Source: Aphanomyces cochlioides (taxonomy: Eukaryota > Oomycota > Saprolegniomycetes > Saprolegniales > Verrucalvaceae). From it: DNA of 64,000 nt. A program made the translations under genes and the position numbers. Position 1 is the first letter of the stretch. The number at the start of each line of letters is the position of its first letter. Of this stretch, positions 33,420 through 44,982 are shown in pieces. The stretch spans positions 371,733 through 435,732 of the forward strand of contig JAHQRK010000037.1 of assembly GCA_019828595.1 (NCBI GenBank), given 5' to 3'. Below the pieces are notes generated by a model, which saw only the letters and a list, made by a program, of their open reading frames with translations, ran no database searches and was not told the origin of the DNA.

Positions 33420-35024
33420 CAGTGGCTCTCAAAAGTCTGCACCCCCCTGGAAAATTTTGAGAAAATTTCACCTCCATGACACTACAGATTACATCTAGAT
33501 TTGTGAAGTGGCTCAATCGATAGGATAAGATATTAGCTACATTTCTGGCATATCTGATGTCTCACATTCATGGTCACAATTCAGTTAAAATTTTCGACAG
33601 CAAATAAGTACTACTCTCAAAAATTTGCAACCCCTCCACAATTTTGGCGAATTCTTGCCATACATGACGTCTGAAGTGGCCACATTTCTAATCATTAACA
33701 AATTTCACCTCAACTTGAAACAAGTCTTTTGGTTACCCTCATGGACCCTCAACGCAATGGAAAAGAATATTCTCATGATATGCGCTCGCTGTTATAAAAA
33801 AGTTCCGAGATGGCTTTGGCAGCAAGAAAATCGCAAAACAACTGGACATGCCTCTTTTTTCAGTTAAAACTATCCTTCGCAAGTATAAAATCTCGCGCCA
33901 AACTACTGTCCTGCCCCGCTCTGGTCGACCACGAGTAACTACTCCTGCTGACGATCGCGAGATCCATCGCGAAGTCATGAAAAATCGCCGGATAAGTGCC
34001 GCAACTTTGCAAGAATCTTTCAAAAATTTCTACGAAAAATACATCTCTGAAGAGACATATCGAAGACGTATAAAAGAATACGGTTTAAATGGACGCGCGG
34101 GTCGTAAGAAGCCCTTCCTCTCCGATGCGAATCGCGCGAAGCGTTTACGCTTTGCAATTGAGCATCAATTATGGTCGATCGATGATTGGAAGAAAGTCCC
34201 ATTTACGGATGAAAGTCCCTTCAACTTATCTGGATCGAATGGACGGATTTATGTCTAGAGAAAACCTGGCGAAGAGTTCATTGATGAGTGTCTTGTGCCA
34301 ACTTTTAAAAGTGGTCGAAAATCCGTTATGGTCTGGGGAGCTATCAACTACAATGGAGTTGGATCTCTTCGTTTATATGAAGGAAATATGAAATCTGGTG
34401 ACTATATCGACCTTTTGGAAGAGGAACTGCCGGATAATTTTGCAAAACTCGACTTACCGGTCGATTTTGTCTTTCAACAGGATAACGCGCCTATTCATAA
34501 CGCGAAGATTGTCCTCGATTTATTTGAAAAAAATGTATTAATACCCTAGATCACCCTCCTCAAAGCCCTGATCTTAACCCCATTGAGCATGTATGGGAGT
34601 GGATTGGCCGTCGAATTCGCAAAGCTCCACCTTCTTCGATTGATGCCTTGAAGAGAAAAATTTGTCGCTTGTGGGATGAAATTCCTATGGAGTTTATCCA
34701 CAACCTCATTGAATCAATGCCTGACCGTATCGCTGATGTCATTGCTGCTAAAGGAGGCTCAACCAAGTATTAAACTGTAATACACGTTGCATCTTTGTTA
34801 AATTTGTCTTGGGGGTTCAGGCTATTGACAGTGGTACTATTATGATATCCCCTTAACGCTTCCTTCTCTCCATGATTCTGACTGTGATGGCTAGTTTAGT
34901 GTATCCACAGCACCTCGGAGCATCGAATGTGCCACTCTACACCTCTAATCGGTGAGTGGATCTTTAGATAAATGACAAAATGCAAAAAAAAAATTGAGGG
35001 GGTGCAGACTTATGAGAGCCACTG
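33420..35024 (+). mobile_element. Tc1/mariner transposon
   Basis: 1605 bp with terminal inverted repeats CAGTGGCTCTCAAAAGTCTG / CAGTGGCTCTCATAAGTCTG followed by CACCCCC, flanked by TA (33418-33419 and 35025-35026). It carries one transposase gene on the plus strand. The TA duplication, TIR length and size fit Tc1/mariner. The TIRs match each other well, so insertion is not very old. Confidence 0.93.
33741..34773 (+). pseudogene. Tc1/mariner transposase, inactivated
   Basis: Starts MDPQRNGKEYSHDMR at 33741. The N-terminal HTH (DGFGSKKIAKQLDMPLFSV) and second DNA-binding part (RSGRPRVTTPADDREI) lead into the DDE domain: FTDESPFNL (first Asp), FQQDNAPIHN (second Asp) and PDLNPIEHVWEWI (Glu). 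Three lesions break it: a missing base near 33793, a Trp-to-stop TAG at 34256-34258 (in the GRIYV-x-RKPGE stretch), and a missing base near 34537 in the KN-INTLDHPP stretch. The product would catalyse cut-and-paste transposition into TA; this copy cannot make it. Confidence 0.9.
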
Positions 35025-35026
35025 TA

Positions 35027-36627
35027 TAGCACTGCACACCAGCTAAATTTGAAGCAATCCGCAAGTGCTGTCCAGTATATCAAGCACTTGTTGACCGTTT
35101 GCGTTGAAATGTTTGCACAATTTCCAATCGATTGAATCAAATGAAGCCAGCGCAATGACATTTCGATCAACACAACTGCACTTCAATCCAGCTTTCCTTT
35201 CATCAACTCGAGTGGAAATAGGTCAACACCACATTGAAGTCACAGCCCACAACAGATATCTACACCTGTGCTTTGGTAATCTTTTTTGCCTTCATGTTCA
35301 TTTTGACTGGATGGGATTCGTACACATGTGTTAAGAGACTTAGACCCCCTCTCTAGCTGACCGACGAAGCGGCTCCACCCCAAGCCGCCTCCGTTAGCAT
35401 CCGTCGAGCCTTTCTCCTCATTTTCCTATCGTCACTGACCAAGACGTGACACATTCGCCCTCAATCGTCTCGCGTGGAGTCAGAAGAGGCAGCAGCCGCT
35501 ACCGCTCTAGCAGTCGAGATGGCTCTCATCATGGAGCATGATAGTCTTGACCTTGGCAGGAGTGATGACAACGAGTGTTTGTATTAGCTTAAAATTAGTA
35601 TGATGACCAGAGTTAAATATATCTCGAATATTTATTCAGAAACTGCCAATTTGGAAACTATAAAGTGTATCTCTGATATTTATTTTCTTGGTCATGAGAC
35701 CGCAAAATTTATACTTACTTGTCCGTAACTTTTGGCGTTTGTAGCATTTTTCGATGTACGATTTCTCTTCAGTTTTTGCTGTGAATTCCTTGTCGTCAAA
35801 CCTAGCGACGGCGCTTCGCTCAGTCAAGGACAACGATCCATTGTCGCGCTGAATTTTTACAAGGTCATTCTCCAGTGAAGGATTATTCATAATGTCGGCT
35901 GACTTTGACAAGTGAGACTTCATAGTCCAAGGCTTGGTCGAACATTCTACGTACAGCTGAGTTCAAGCGTGAGGAGAAAATGTTTTCCACCACACATCAG
36001 TATCGGGAAATATCGGTCTTTCAAACGATAAATAAGTACGATCCAAATTTGGATTGTATTTGGTATTGGAATACTTATTCGGGAGCCTTGCTTTCACCAT
36101 CTCGCGGGTCTCTGTATTAGTTGGACTGTCAAGAACGCGATAATTGGACCCATGCTGTCTCTCCAGTGGAAGCTGCAAGCAAGCTTAGAAATCCAGTACA
36201 CTTGTAATGATGTGAAAAACTATCATGATTGTTGTGGTATTACAAGCCCGCAGTCCCGAAATTCAAGTCATTCTATTCCCACAGATCGACGCAAAAAGAA
36301 ACATTTGAGTGGTCGAACAAGCCAGACTATCAAATATTCAGACCCGAAATGAGGCACCAATTTGGATGGTTCCAGAGTAGACTTGCTTCCACCATCAACC
36401 TTTCCATGCTCTCAAGATTGCAAAATTTGGCTCAAAATGATGCACATACTACTTGAAATTAGTGAGCGATTAGGTGTGCTGGATTGGCCCGACTTTTGGT
36501 GGGTACTTCAGCCTCTTGCAGACGCGGTCATTATAAAGTTTACATGTCTAGTGATGCTTGATTTAAGGTTGAAAACAAGATTTTCGGTGTCCTATTGTGA
36601 AAGAAAAATAAAAAACAGAATATTTTA
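35027..36627. other. Gene-poor interval with coding fragments
   Basis: ORFs at 35636-35923 (-; KEFTAKTEEKSYIEKCYKRQ) and 35963-36178 (-) look like pieces of one decayed gene, perhaps a transposase, but I see no diagnostic motif. The rest shows nothing. Confidence 0.35.
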
Positions 36628-36828
36628 GGGTGCGTTTGGATGAATCTGTTTTGGACAAATAACGTGTTTTGGAGCAAGTTTTCACTGAAACTTGACAAAA
36701 CAGCAAATGCACAACAAGTGACGCGTTTGGTTTTATATAATGTGTTTTCGTCAAAACGCTGTATGGCTCCACCAAAACACGTTTTGGAAAAAGAGCTCCA
36801 AGGCTTTTTTTAGCTAGGACGAGGGTTA

Positions 36829-38086
36829 TTGCAGCAAGTTACTGGTGCGTCAGATGTGTTCATTTGGTTTCTTTCGCACTCCCTGGACACAGCCATGTCC
36901 TCCAAGCATGAAGCACTTGCCGAGAGCACTGAAGAAGACATTCTCACGACAACGGCATTGGAAACCTTGCCAATCTTGCTCTCTCGATACACTTCCATCC
37001 CAATGCGAACGTCGGTCTTGACAGGCAATCTCTACGTCGCCGAGTTGCTTGAAACACAGAGCCCAAGACGATTCCACGAAGTAGTGCGCATGTCAAGACC
37101 GACGTTCCGTTTGCTCCTGCTTAGGCTGCAAGAATGCGGCCTTACCAGCTCACGGCGCGTCCATGCAACGGAGAAACTCATCATTTCGATATACGTATTC
37201 ACCGGTGCTTCCAATCGTGCTGCCCAGGAACGTTTTCAACATAGTGGTGAGACCATCAGTCGCATTCTAAGAGATGTTCTTGCTGTCCTTGGTAAACTCC
37301 AACCATTCTACATCACTCAATATACTCAAGACGATACCCCATCAGCAATTAAACAAGAGTCCAAGTGGTACCCGTTTTTCTCGAATTGTATCGGAGCCAT
37401 TGACGGCACCCACGTTCCAGCTATGGTCTCAACAGCCATCCAAGCTCGATTTCGTGATCGTAACGGTAATATATCTCAAAATGTCTTTGCAGCTTGCTCA
37501 TTTACATGCGATTTACACGCGTCGTAGCCGGATGGGAAGGATCCACCCACGACGGTCGAGTTCTCGAAGATGCTTACAATAAAGCCTTTAAAAGCAACCG
37601 CGACGCTATTACCTTGGTGATGCTGGATATGCTCTTACACCATGGGTTTTGACACCGTATCGTGGCGTACGCTATCATTTTAAGGAGTTCAAGAAAGGAA
37701 AATTGAAGCCTATGAACATGCAAGAGCTCTTTAATCTACGCCATGCGTCGTGCCGTAGTGTCATTGAGCGTACGTTTGGCGTGGTCAAGAAACGCTTTCC
37801 AATACTGAATCAAATGCCGGCATATCCATTCAAGAGACAAGTGTGCATCGTCCACGCTGTGTTCATCTTACACAACTTCATCAGAGCCCACCAAGGATAT
37901 TGTGACACATACGACGAATATGACGACAACCAAGATGAGTGTAGTGATTTGCGATCTCGAACAACGGATCTTGATACCGATGAACTCGATGAAACCAGCG
38001 ACGATCCCGGCGTAGCAGCAGAAAGAGACAGGATAGCTGAAGCAATGTGGGAGTCGTACGTTGGATATAATGGTAGAGGTAGATAA
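36829..38086 (+). pseudogene. Harbinger DDE transposase with two frameshifts
   Basis: The three reading segments are 36829-37503, about 37506-37605 and about 37605-38086. Motifs in order: VHATEKLIISIYVFTGASN (helical, HTH-like), NCIGAIDGTHVPA (first catalytic Asp), VVAGWEGSTHDGRVLEDA, YYLGDAGYALTPW (second Asp) and SVIERTFGVVKKRFPIL (Glu). This is the Harbinger/DDE_4 nuclease layout. One base is missing after CSF (near 37504) and another near 37605, so no full protein is made. The Met at 36895 (MSSKHEALAEST) is a likelier start than 36829. The C-terminus is acidic. Confidence 0.9.
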
Positions 38087-38142
38087 CTGAAGACTAAAAG
38101 ATACATGAGACTTTGATTATCATTAGACTCATATCCATTTAG

Positions 38143-39070
38143 CTACAATGTCGATTGCAAGTTTGAAACATCAATCGAGCAAATATCAGCGATGAGCTCA
38201 AGACGCGATTCTTCGCCAATGTTCAGAAAGAGAACATCCGCCATGCAAGTCATTGCGAGGTATCGCGCAACTTCCAAGTTTTGCCGAGCTGTCAACGGCA
38301 AATTCATGTTGCGAAACTCTTGTATCGCTTTTTCTGCTGTCGAAGGTGGCTGCACCAACCGGTTTTGTTGGATTTCGCGCTGTGTTCGAGCTAGAAACAC
38401 TAAACAATCAGCTACAGCGTTACCACGACGTGGTGGTGAACGTTGGTGCTTCTTTGGGTGTAATGTTGATTTGATTTCGTTGCTTGAGATGACTGTAAAG
38501 TCAGAATCGACATTTACGTCGGAGTTGGAGTTGGGATCGGAATCACACTCCTCAGTCTCATCGTCACTTTCGACACCAACGCCAGCCGAGGAAAATTCAC
38601 CAGTTGCGACTGCGCCAGAGATTATGGCATGTAAGTCATCGTACAGGGGGAACGGTTTTGAGCTAGTATTGTGAATTCAGCGCACGCAGACGCAATAAGA
38701 CTTACCGGTAAATAGAACTCCTTGGATGAGCTGAGAGATATGTCGCCCATACCTCGTCAGGAGCCGTGGGGAGTTGATTAGCTGCGTCCCAACCAAACCC
38801 ACTATTGTTTCGTATTTCTCTTACGTGAGAGTATTCAGCCTTTAAGGAGCTCAGTCGTCCCTGAACTTGAGTTTTGGAATAGTTGGTCTTCGCACTCTTG
38901 TTGAATTTGAGAAGGAGTCGAGTCCAGCACTCCTTCTTTAGCCCACCGGCATCAGTACCCTTCCCTTAATCACTCACACATTGAATATGATGGATATGAT
39001 GTATATTACCTTGATTTAGCTCCTCGCAGAAGCATGTAAGGAGCATTTTCGTACTGTCCTTGGTCGACAT
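38143..39070 (-). CDS. Myb/SANT-like protein of the Harbinger element
   Basis: Exon 1 (39070-39010, MSTKDSTKMLLTCFCEELNQ) joins in phase to exon 2 from 38964. The trihelix-type Myb domain is clear: GLKKECWTRLLLKFNKS, TQVQGRLSSLKAEYSHV, SGFGWDAANQLPTAPDEVW and YLSAHPRSS. A third exon starts after a GTAAGT intron near 38701 (KPFPLYDDLHAIISG), followed by an acidic Ser/Asp region and a helical tail ending SNLQSTL at 38143. In Harbinger elements this partner protein binds DNA and brings the transposase to the ends and to the nucleus. Unlike the transposase, no lesion is seen, so this gene may still be functional. Confidence 0.82.
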
Positions 39071-39271
39071 TGACGAAGCCAAACTGCGTCTCTACTGACA
39101 AGGCATGTTGAAAGTCTCCATTGGCTAAAAATGCCGTCCCGTTCCTGCACAATAGTTTTGTTATCCAAACGCTCTCAAACACTGAATGACCATTTCCGTT
39201 ATCCTTGAATTTGGAATAACAAAAATTGGCGTCCAGTGTTTTAAACAGCGTTTTATCCAAACGAGGCATTA

Positions 39272-41669
39272 TCCTGGTCATAAAACGACCAAAAATGAAC
39301 TATGACCGCAGTCATGACCGAGAAAACTCCATATAGTTCCGAAAAATATATCTGCAAAGTATTTCGTTTGGGTCCAAAACTGGAATTTTGAGATGTTTCG
39401 AAGATGTATATAATGACGGCAACTGTGATAGGAATCCTATCACACCATATAACGCAATATGATTGGAAGTTAATCTGATGAATTGACTTGGTAGACGAAA
39501 ACAGACCATGAACCTCGTGGAGCATTGACAGATAAGTTTAACAAGAAAGACAGAAAAGGAAACCTTTGATTACACTCAACACGTAGAGGTACAATGTACT
39601 CGGTATGCGTTGCTCGTCGTTCCCCAACCCGGGCTATTCAAATGACAAATCGACACTTTGAACAACTGCACTGCAGTCTAATTACATTTTACACACACGA
39701 ATTGTGATAGTTCTCGCATCTCTCCACTACCTCATGAGCAGTAGGCAGTAGAGCAAAAATCAATTGAATTATCTCAATATGCAACATGAATCCACAAGGT
39801 TCATGAATCATTCAAACTTTGACGTTGCAACGTCAAAACTTGATAGGATAATGAGTTGTGAGGCGAAGGTGTGGAGATCAAATCCGTCATCATTACTTTT
39901 GACTTTTGCTTGTGCTTTAATTCATGAATCGTATGAAATTCATGAAATCTACAGTGTTTTGTGTTTTATGCTTTAGCCATTTGACTATGCTTCCAGTATA
40001 ATTAAGCGAGTGGGCGCATAACACGCCAACAATCGTGATGTTGTGTTGCAGCTAGTATAGCTTATATCTGTTCTAGACATTCAACAAAGATTCGGCTTCT
40101 TTATTTGTCGGCTAGACTTTAAGGATGCGAGTGCATGATGCTTGATATCTGCCAATATTCATTTGTTGAGCAACTGTGATAGAATCTCTAACACAGTTGC
40201 TCAGAATTTTGCGTATTTCGGATTTGGATACTGAAATCAAGTCAAAAACATTTATTGAAAACGGATTTCAGGCAACTGTGATAGATTTCCTATCACACTC
40301 CAATACAAAATGATCATGTTTCTATCATAGTTGCAGCAGATGTTTCAATTAATTGACGCATACATTATTTAGTTAATTGGTTTACGCAAGCACTTTCTCG
40401 ATCACGAACGTTAAATAGTGTAATTTTGAACGTTTTAAATGTTTGAAAAACATGTTCGTAACATTCAATTTCATTTCATTTGAAGTTTGTATTGCTTCAT
40501 TTTTGCGTCAAAATAGCTGCGTCGATATTTTCTTTGCAAGATTCCAGTTTTTTTCTGGAGACACAATATATATTGACACACTTTTTGTGCCACCGACGTC
40601 AAATGAATGTGAGCTTTTTTTTCACAAGCCAAGTTGACGTACTCCAAGCTTCGCTCAAGTATGGATACTGAAACGCTTGAGGACAATATGATGCTGAGGT
40701 ATAACTTTGATCTCTGGAGTGCAGCGACCATACAGAGTATACGACTTTGACGTCAAGCATCACCAATTGAAATACTTTTAAGCAATACAATAAATATCGG
40801 ATATATTTATTTTTTGGATTTTGAAATAAATATCGGTAAAATATCCGGTATTCGGGAGCTGTACTAAAGTCGCCTGAAGTTTTATGCGAGACACGGCGTT
40901 CGCCCAATTTCTAGCTGACCAACGTTGTTTGTGTTTATAGTATCCCTATTATACGTATAATAGATGGCTTCTTTGTGAAATATATTAATGTTGTTGACAG
41001 ATTGACCAAGATACAGTAGATAGTATTATGCAAACGCATGCTAGCAGGCCGTCGACAGTGACCATTAAGGTTAACAAGGTCAATAGACCCACCCTGTCCC
41101 TCTTCCTCCAAATGCAATTGTGAGACAATGGGATGCCCCCATCGCCAAAGCAGTCCACAATAGTATGGAAATAACTAACGATTCCAAGGGACCGATTGGT
41201 ATAATTGCTCCAAACTACTTTAAAAGTCAAATGAAGGTTTTGATGAATACAATTGAGTTGAGTGTTAAATCGTTGTTGGCCATTAGGTGGGAGAGGGAGC
41301 GGTTGGGCCGTTGGAAGGCACAGTAGTTGAGCGAGGGGTGGGAAGACTTAGAGGATATCCCTCACGATGAGCCAAAGAAAATGGTTCGTGTTAAGTGCAT
41401 ACGTAGTGGCCGTGACATCGCCAGAGCAGCAAAACATATCCCACGACATCCTGCAGGCAATGTGCCAGTTTCAAGTGCGAGCTGTAGCATAGCTTTGTGT
41501 TATAGATAGCAGATTTAATGGCACGTGATGGCAGTGTACAGCTACATACAGTACAAGAAGTTTTGGCTGTCTAGATCTCGGAAGGATAAAAAGAAGGAAA
41601 ATACATTAACAGGCTTATGAAAAACGTGTGCAGGTGATGTGTTCAATGTACTCCACATCACATGTACGC
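39272..41669. other. Gene-poor interval with repeated short palindromes
   Basis: Imperfect palindromes of the form CAACTGTGATAG-N4-CTATCACA(GTTG) occur at 39420-39446, 40168-40199 and 40270-40297, with a half-copy at 40318-40333. An ORF at 41120-41509 (+) interrupted by one TAG (41324-41326) may be a decayed gene (IPHDEPKKMVRVKCIRS) of unknown kind. Confidence 0.45.
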
Positions 41670-42305
41670 CTAAATTGATCGACGGCCACTCGTGCTTTGA
41701 CGACTGTACCGACCAGAGCTACCCGGGCTACCCAATGGGCCATTCATAGCCATACTCTCTTGTCTCTGGTGCAGACGGCCACTCGAGCTTTGACGACTGT
41801 ACCGACCAGAGCTACCCGGGCTACCCAATGGGCCACTCATAGCCATACTCTCTTGTCTCTGGTGCAGACGGCCACCTGGTTGACCACCCGCTTGTCCACC
41901 GCCCGGTTGACGACGACGCCCCACCGGCCGGCCTTGGTTATTGAGCGGTCCCGCGAAATTGTCGCGCCGTCTTGAAGAAGACCCTTGACGTAGGCCAAGG
42001 TCAGCCGCGTTATTTTGACGCCTCGGACTACTCTGGCCCTTGATGCAACAATTGCCAGCAGCAGCTAGTCGTCTATCGGCGGAGCCATACGAAGCTGATG
42101 CCACTTCTTGTCCTGATGCAGCTTGACCTCGAAGGCCTCGCTTTGTGTTTTTGCCATCCAGGCCACCTTGCAGAACGCGAAGATCGTTGACAGCAGCGTC
42201 CATGCGGACTTGTTGATGAGCCAACACAACGGGCGAGTCTTGGCGAGGTTGGTTGAACGCCACGACGGCAGAGGTAGCAATCGCATGCGTGACAAAGAGA
42301 CGCAT
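41670..42305 (-). CDS. Possibly secreted Ser/Gly/Arg-rich repeat protein
   Basis: 211 residues starting MRLFVTHAIATSAVVAFNQP, a short hydrophobic N-terminus that could be a signal peptide though it is weak. A basic, Gln/Gly-rich middle (RGLRGQAASGQEVASA, RRRQPGGGQAGGQPGGR) leads to two tandem 31-residue repeats (93 bp each, 41697-41882) built on GRLHQRQESMAM, GPLGSPGSSGRYSRQS. It ends SGRRSI. Related broken copies lie at 31.3 kb and 63.5 kb, and a copy of its 3' end is split by the LTR element at 57-63 kb. No family is recognised. I can only say that it is a dispersed, low-complexity, possibly exported protein; an effector role would be speculation. Confidence 0.65.
   Translation of the reverse strand: MRLFVTHAIATSAVVAFNQPRQDSPVVLAHQQVRMDAAVNDLRVLQGGLDGKNTKRGLRGQAASGQEVASASYGSADRRLAAAGNCCIKGQSSPRRQNNAADLGLRQGSSSRRRDNFAGPLNNQGRPVGRRRQPGGGQAGGQPGGRLHQRQESMAMSGPLGSPGSSGRYSRQSSSGRLHQRQESMAMNGPLGSPGSSGRYSRQSTSGRRSI
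41697..41882 (-). repeat. Two tandem 93-bp coding repeats
   Basis: Two nearly identical 93-bp units, each encoding 31 residues of the repeat protein; a partial third unit (GGCCACCTGGTT) follows at 41869-41885. The second and first units differ at only a few bases, so the duplication is recent or homogenised. Confidence 0.85.
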
Positions 42306-42466
42306 AGTACGAGCTAGTCCAAGGTAATTTGCACAATGACGAAATGAAGACGGATGTTCATTGCAAAAATCCAAACACAACATGCAAACGCAACAACTGC
42401 TAGAAGCATTCCAAGAACGCTGCAGTCAGATGAATGGTTGCCACAACGAGATTGACTTTTAGAGTA

Positions 42467-42780
42467 TAAGAGTAATTGCCTGAGAAGAAGGGGTTAGCCT
42501 ATTCTTTTTTGCCACATCTGTTCTAAATTTAACTTAGAAGGGTTTGTCTTGTCCGAGGGGTTTCGCAGTTGACAGCGCGAAGCGCTGTAAACAATTGCGA
42601 AACCCCAGAGACGAGAATATGTTCTCGACGGGGGTCAGCGGGGTCGGGGTTGCGGATTTCCGCAACCCCATGGTTCGGAATCCCTTAACATAATTATCCG
42701 GATAACTCATTTAAAGTAGAATTAGAATAGATTTGTAAAAAAGAATAGGCTAACCCTTCTTCTCAGGCAATTACTCTTTA
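42467..42780. mobile_element. MITE with ~55-bp inverted ends and internal hairpins
   Basis: Ends AGAGTAATTGCCTGAGAAGA and its inverse (about 55 bp matching with few differences) enclose about 200 bp. Inside are two smaller hairpins, GGGGTTTCGCAGTTG/CAATTGCGAAACCCC (42557-42606) and GGGTTGCGGA/TCCGCAACCC (42648-42669). No ORF and no clear target duplication. Confidence 0.75.
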
Positions 42781-42973
42781 CGAGCCGCAGACGACGAAAC
42801 GCGTTTGTATCGCGGTGAAATGTCGCCAACATGGATGCGAGGAGACAGTCTATGATGAAGATTGGCGTGCTCGTCGTTGTGACTCTAGAGAACGCGCCAA
42901 GCCCAAGGGGATGCACTCATCCCTCGGTTCCCCCTCCACATCAATGGAGATTTTCCGAGCATGTTTCACAGCG

Positions 42974-43044
42974 AAAAAAGAAAAAGTGAAAAGTAAGGTG
43001 TTTCTCGACTCGAGAAACACCTTACTTTTCACTTTTTCTTTTTT
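42974..43044. repeat. Near-perfect 71-bp palindrome (35-bp arms, 1-nt spacer)
   Basis: Arms 42974-43008 and 43010-43044 are exact reverse complements around a single C at 43009. Purine-rich on one side. Confidence 0.95.
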
Positions 43045-43490
43045 TTTGGGTGCACTCCATCTCTCGAGGCATATGGTGACAGACAGTCTGCGCTTTCCTG
43101 TTGAGAGCTCTCTCACGAGCGACGACACTTTCAAGGGACCTGCACATGAACGCCATTGGGCTCGATCGATAAGAATCCACATGCAAACTTTCGCGGTGCA
43201 AATTATTGATTTGATACAAATTTTGGGTTGGTGCTCAATCGAATCGCGCCGGCAAATCGATCCGCAAACCGATCCCATACATTTCATTGGCTGATAAAAA
43301 AGTACCATATTTTGTCAAATTACTCGAAATTTTTCGATTATTAGCCAATCAAATGGCTTAAAACAAATTTGGAACGATTGAACAAACCGCGCCTAAGTGG
43401 GAAATTTCCCCAAAAAGCACAATACATCACATTGTTTTGTCTGCAGTGCTGTCGTCACCACATGCCACTGACGATTCTAGGTGCGGTAGA

Positions 43491-43529
43491 GTTTCGTCGC
43501 ATGTTGCACTGTGCAACATGCGACGAAAC
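43491..43529. repeat. Perfect 39-bp palindrome (19-bp arms, 1-nt spacer)
   Basis: GTTTCGTCGCATGTTGCAC and its exact reverse complement flank one T at 43510. Confidence 0.95.
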
Positions 43530-43548
43530 CCACCACGTGACACCTTCG

Positions 43549-43843
43549 GGGACGGATAAAGGCACAACCCCAGGAGGTTAGCGGCACCACCCCGGTACTT
43601 AAATAAGAAACATATGTTGCTTTTGTGTGCCTAGGAGCCTAAACAAGAGTGCGTTGCAGTTGAACAGGGTAGACGTACATACTGCTCTGCCGTGGCGAAG
43701 GACGTGCCAGGCTCAGGAGCTGCTTGGCGGCGCAGTTTCAACTGGAACGGGCATACTCTGAGGAGATTTACCCTAAACATTTCCTTATTTAAGTACCGGG
43801 GTGGTGCCGCTAACCTCCTGGGGTGGTGCCTTTATCACTTCCC
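43549..43843. mobile_element. MITE with 10-bp target duplication (MULE-like)
   Basis: Inverted ends of about 60 bp (GATAAAGGCAC...AGGAGGTTAGCGGCACCACC at 43555-43609 and its reverse complement at 43780-43836) enclose about 170 bp. The direct repeat GACACCTTCG flanks it at 43539-43548 and 43844-43853, the 9-10 bp duplication size typical of Mutator-like elements. No ORF. Confidence 0.8.
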
Positions 43844-43992
43844 GACACCTTCGTTAACTGTAAATTGATTGGAGGATACATGTACCACATGACATCTAGA
43901 ACTGTGATGTGATAAAAATAAAATAAGCTTCACTAAAATATGATATATTTTAATCAAGTTAAAATGATATCCGACCAGAGATGGTTAAAAAA

Positions 43993-44055
43993 AATCCCCG
44001 TCGTCAAACAATCATTCTGGCCAATGGCCAGAATGATTGTTTGACGACGGGGATT
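43993..44055. repeat. Perfect 63-bp palindrome (31-bp arms, 1-nt spacer)
   Basis: Arms 43993-44023 and 44025-44055 are reverse complements around an A at 44024. The segment GTTTGACGACGGGGATT is then repeated directly at 44056-44072. Confidence 0.95.
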
Positions 44056-44072
44056 GTTTGACGACGGGGATT

Positions 44073-44978
44073 TTTTTAAATGTGTATCATAGATTCCCTG
44101 GTCGGCAAAAGTGACACCCCTCCTCACGACGCTTATCGTTTTAGCCGACGCCGCGAGAAGCAACAGAACGAAAATCTTGCTCGTCGTTGGCCAGCCGTCG
44201 TGAAATCCACTTTGACATGCTTGAATACTGTAACTTGGTCGTTGATGCGTGTGATGACGTGGTTTTGCCATGCTCCGCCATGTCATAGCGTCGTCCTCTG
44301 GAAAAGCGGGTGTTGTCAAATAGGGTGGGCAAAATGGCGGCTTTGGCTCTATACAAGCGACAGAGTTCTCCGTCGCACTCCGTAGTGATAAGGGTAGTGT
44401 TGTGACAAGTATGTGTGCAAGGCATGTACTACACCTTTTCAGGTTCAAGTTCACCAAATCCGTAGTTCAAGTTCCCCCAGATCTGAAACTTTATACCCGA
44501 TCAGTTAAAAACTATAGAAGTTAATTGTTGCAATGAAGGCAATCGTCATTTGGGAAGTCGTAGTGTGTAGTCTGGTGTGTCAAGGTGGTCGTCGTTCTCA
44601 ACGTCAGGAACACTGAAAAAATTGCACAAATTAATGCTATCGTCACTCCTTTTACTCCAACATACTCCCTTCAGAGTACTTGCCCGCCCTATTTTTCCTG
44701 CTTTTACTACGATAGACCGCATGGGTTCAAGAAAGAAGGGAATTTGTTCAAGCAAAGTTTGGATTCGAATCGTTAACACGAGTGTCACATCACGTGTCGG
44801 GTGTAATTCATCAAAGTCACAAGAGAGACGGTTTAGGATCTTTGACAAAAGGCTTTAAGTTTTCGCATGCCTTGGACCTTCCTGGTGCATTGTGTGGTCA
44901 CGCACCTCACGAGGCATTTGTTGACGGAACGTCCATACATAGGGGCCATTACAGCCCTCACTGTATTTTCTACTCATT
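44073..44978. other. Interval before LTR element 1; no supported gene
   Basis: ORFs on the minus strand at 44141-44425 and 44546-44848 (LSCDFDELHPTRDVTLVL) have moderate protein character but no family or start context that I can support. Confidence 0.35.
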
Positions 44979-44982
44979 TTAG

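Larger units (their letters stand above)
36628..39268. mobile_element. PIF/Harbinger transposon with transposase and Myb genes
   Basis: 2641 bp flanked by TTA (36625-36627 and 39269-39271), the PIF/Harbinger target. Left end GGGTGCGTTTGGAT and inverted right end TGCCTCGTTTGGAT share the inner CGTTTGGAT. Two convergent genes fill it: a DDE transposase on plus and a Myb/SANT-like gene on minus, the standard two-gene Harbinger set. The right end is less certain, as a second CCAAACG occurs at 39167. Confidence 0.85.

Noticed and set aside
38900..39281. Separate 91-residue minus-strand gene (MTRIMPRLDKTLF...)
   Set aside because: Its 3' part overlaps exon 1 of the Myb gene in another frame, and it crosses the transposon end.
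43954..44457. 167-residue minus-strand ORF across a palindrome
   Set aside because: Part of it is the palindrome read through both arms; no domain.
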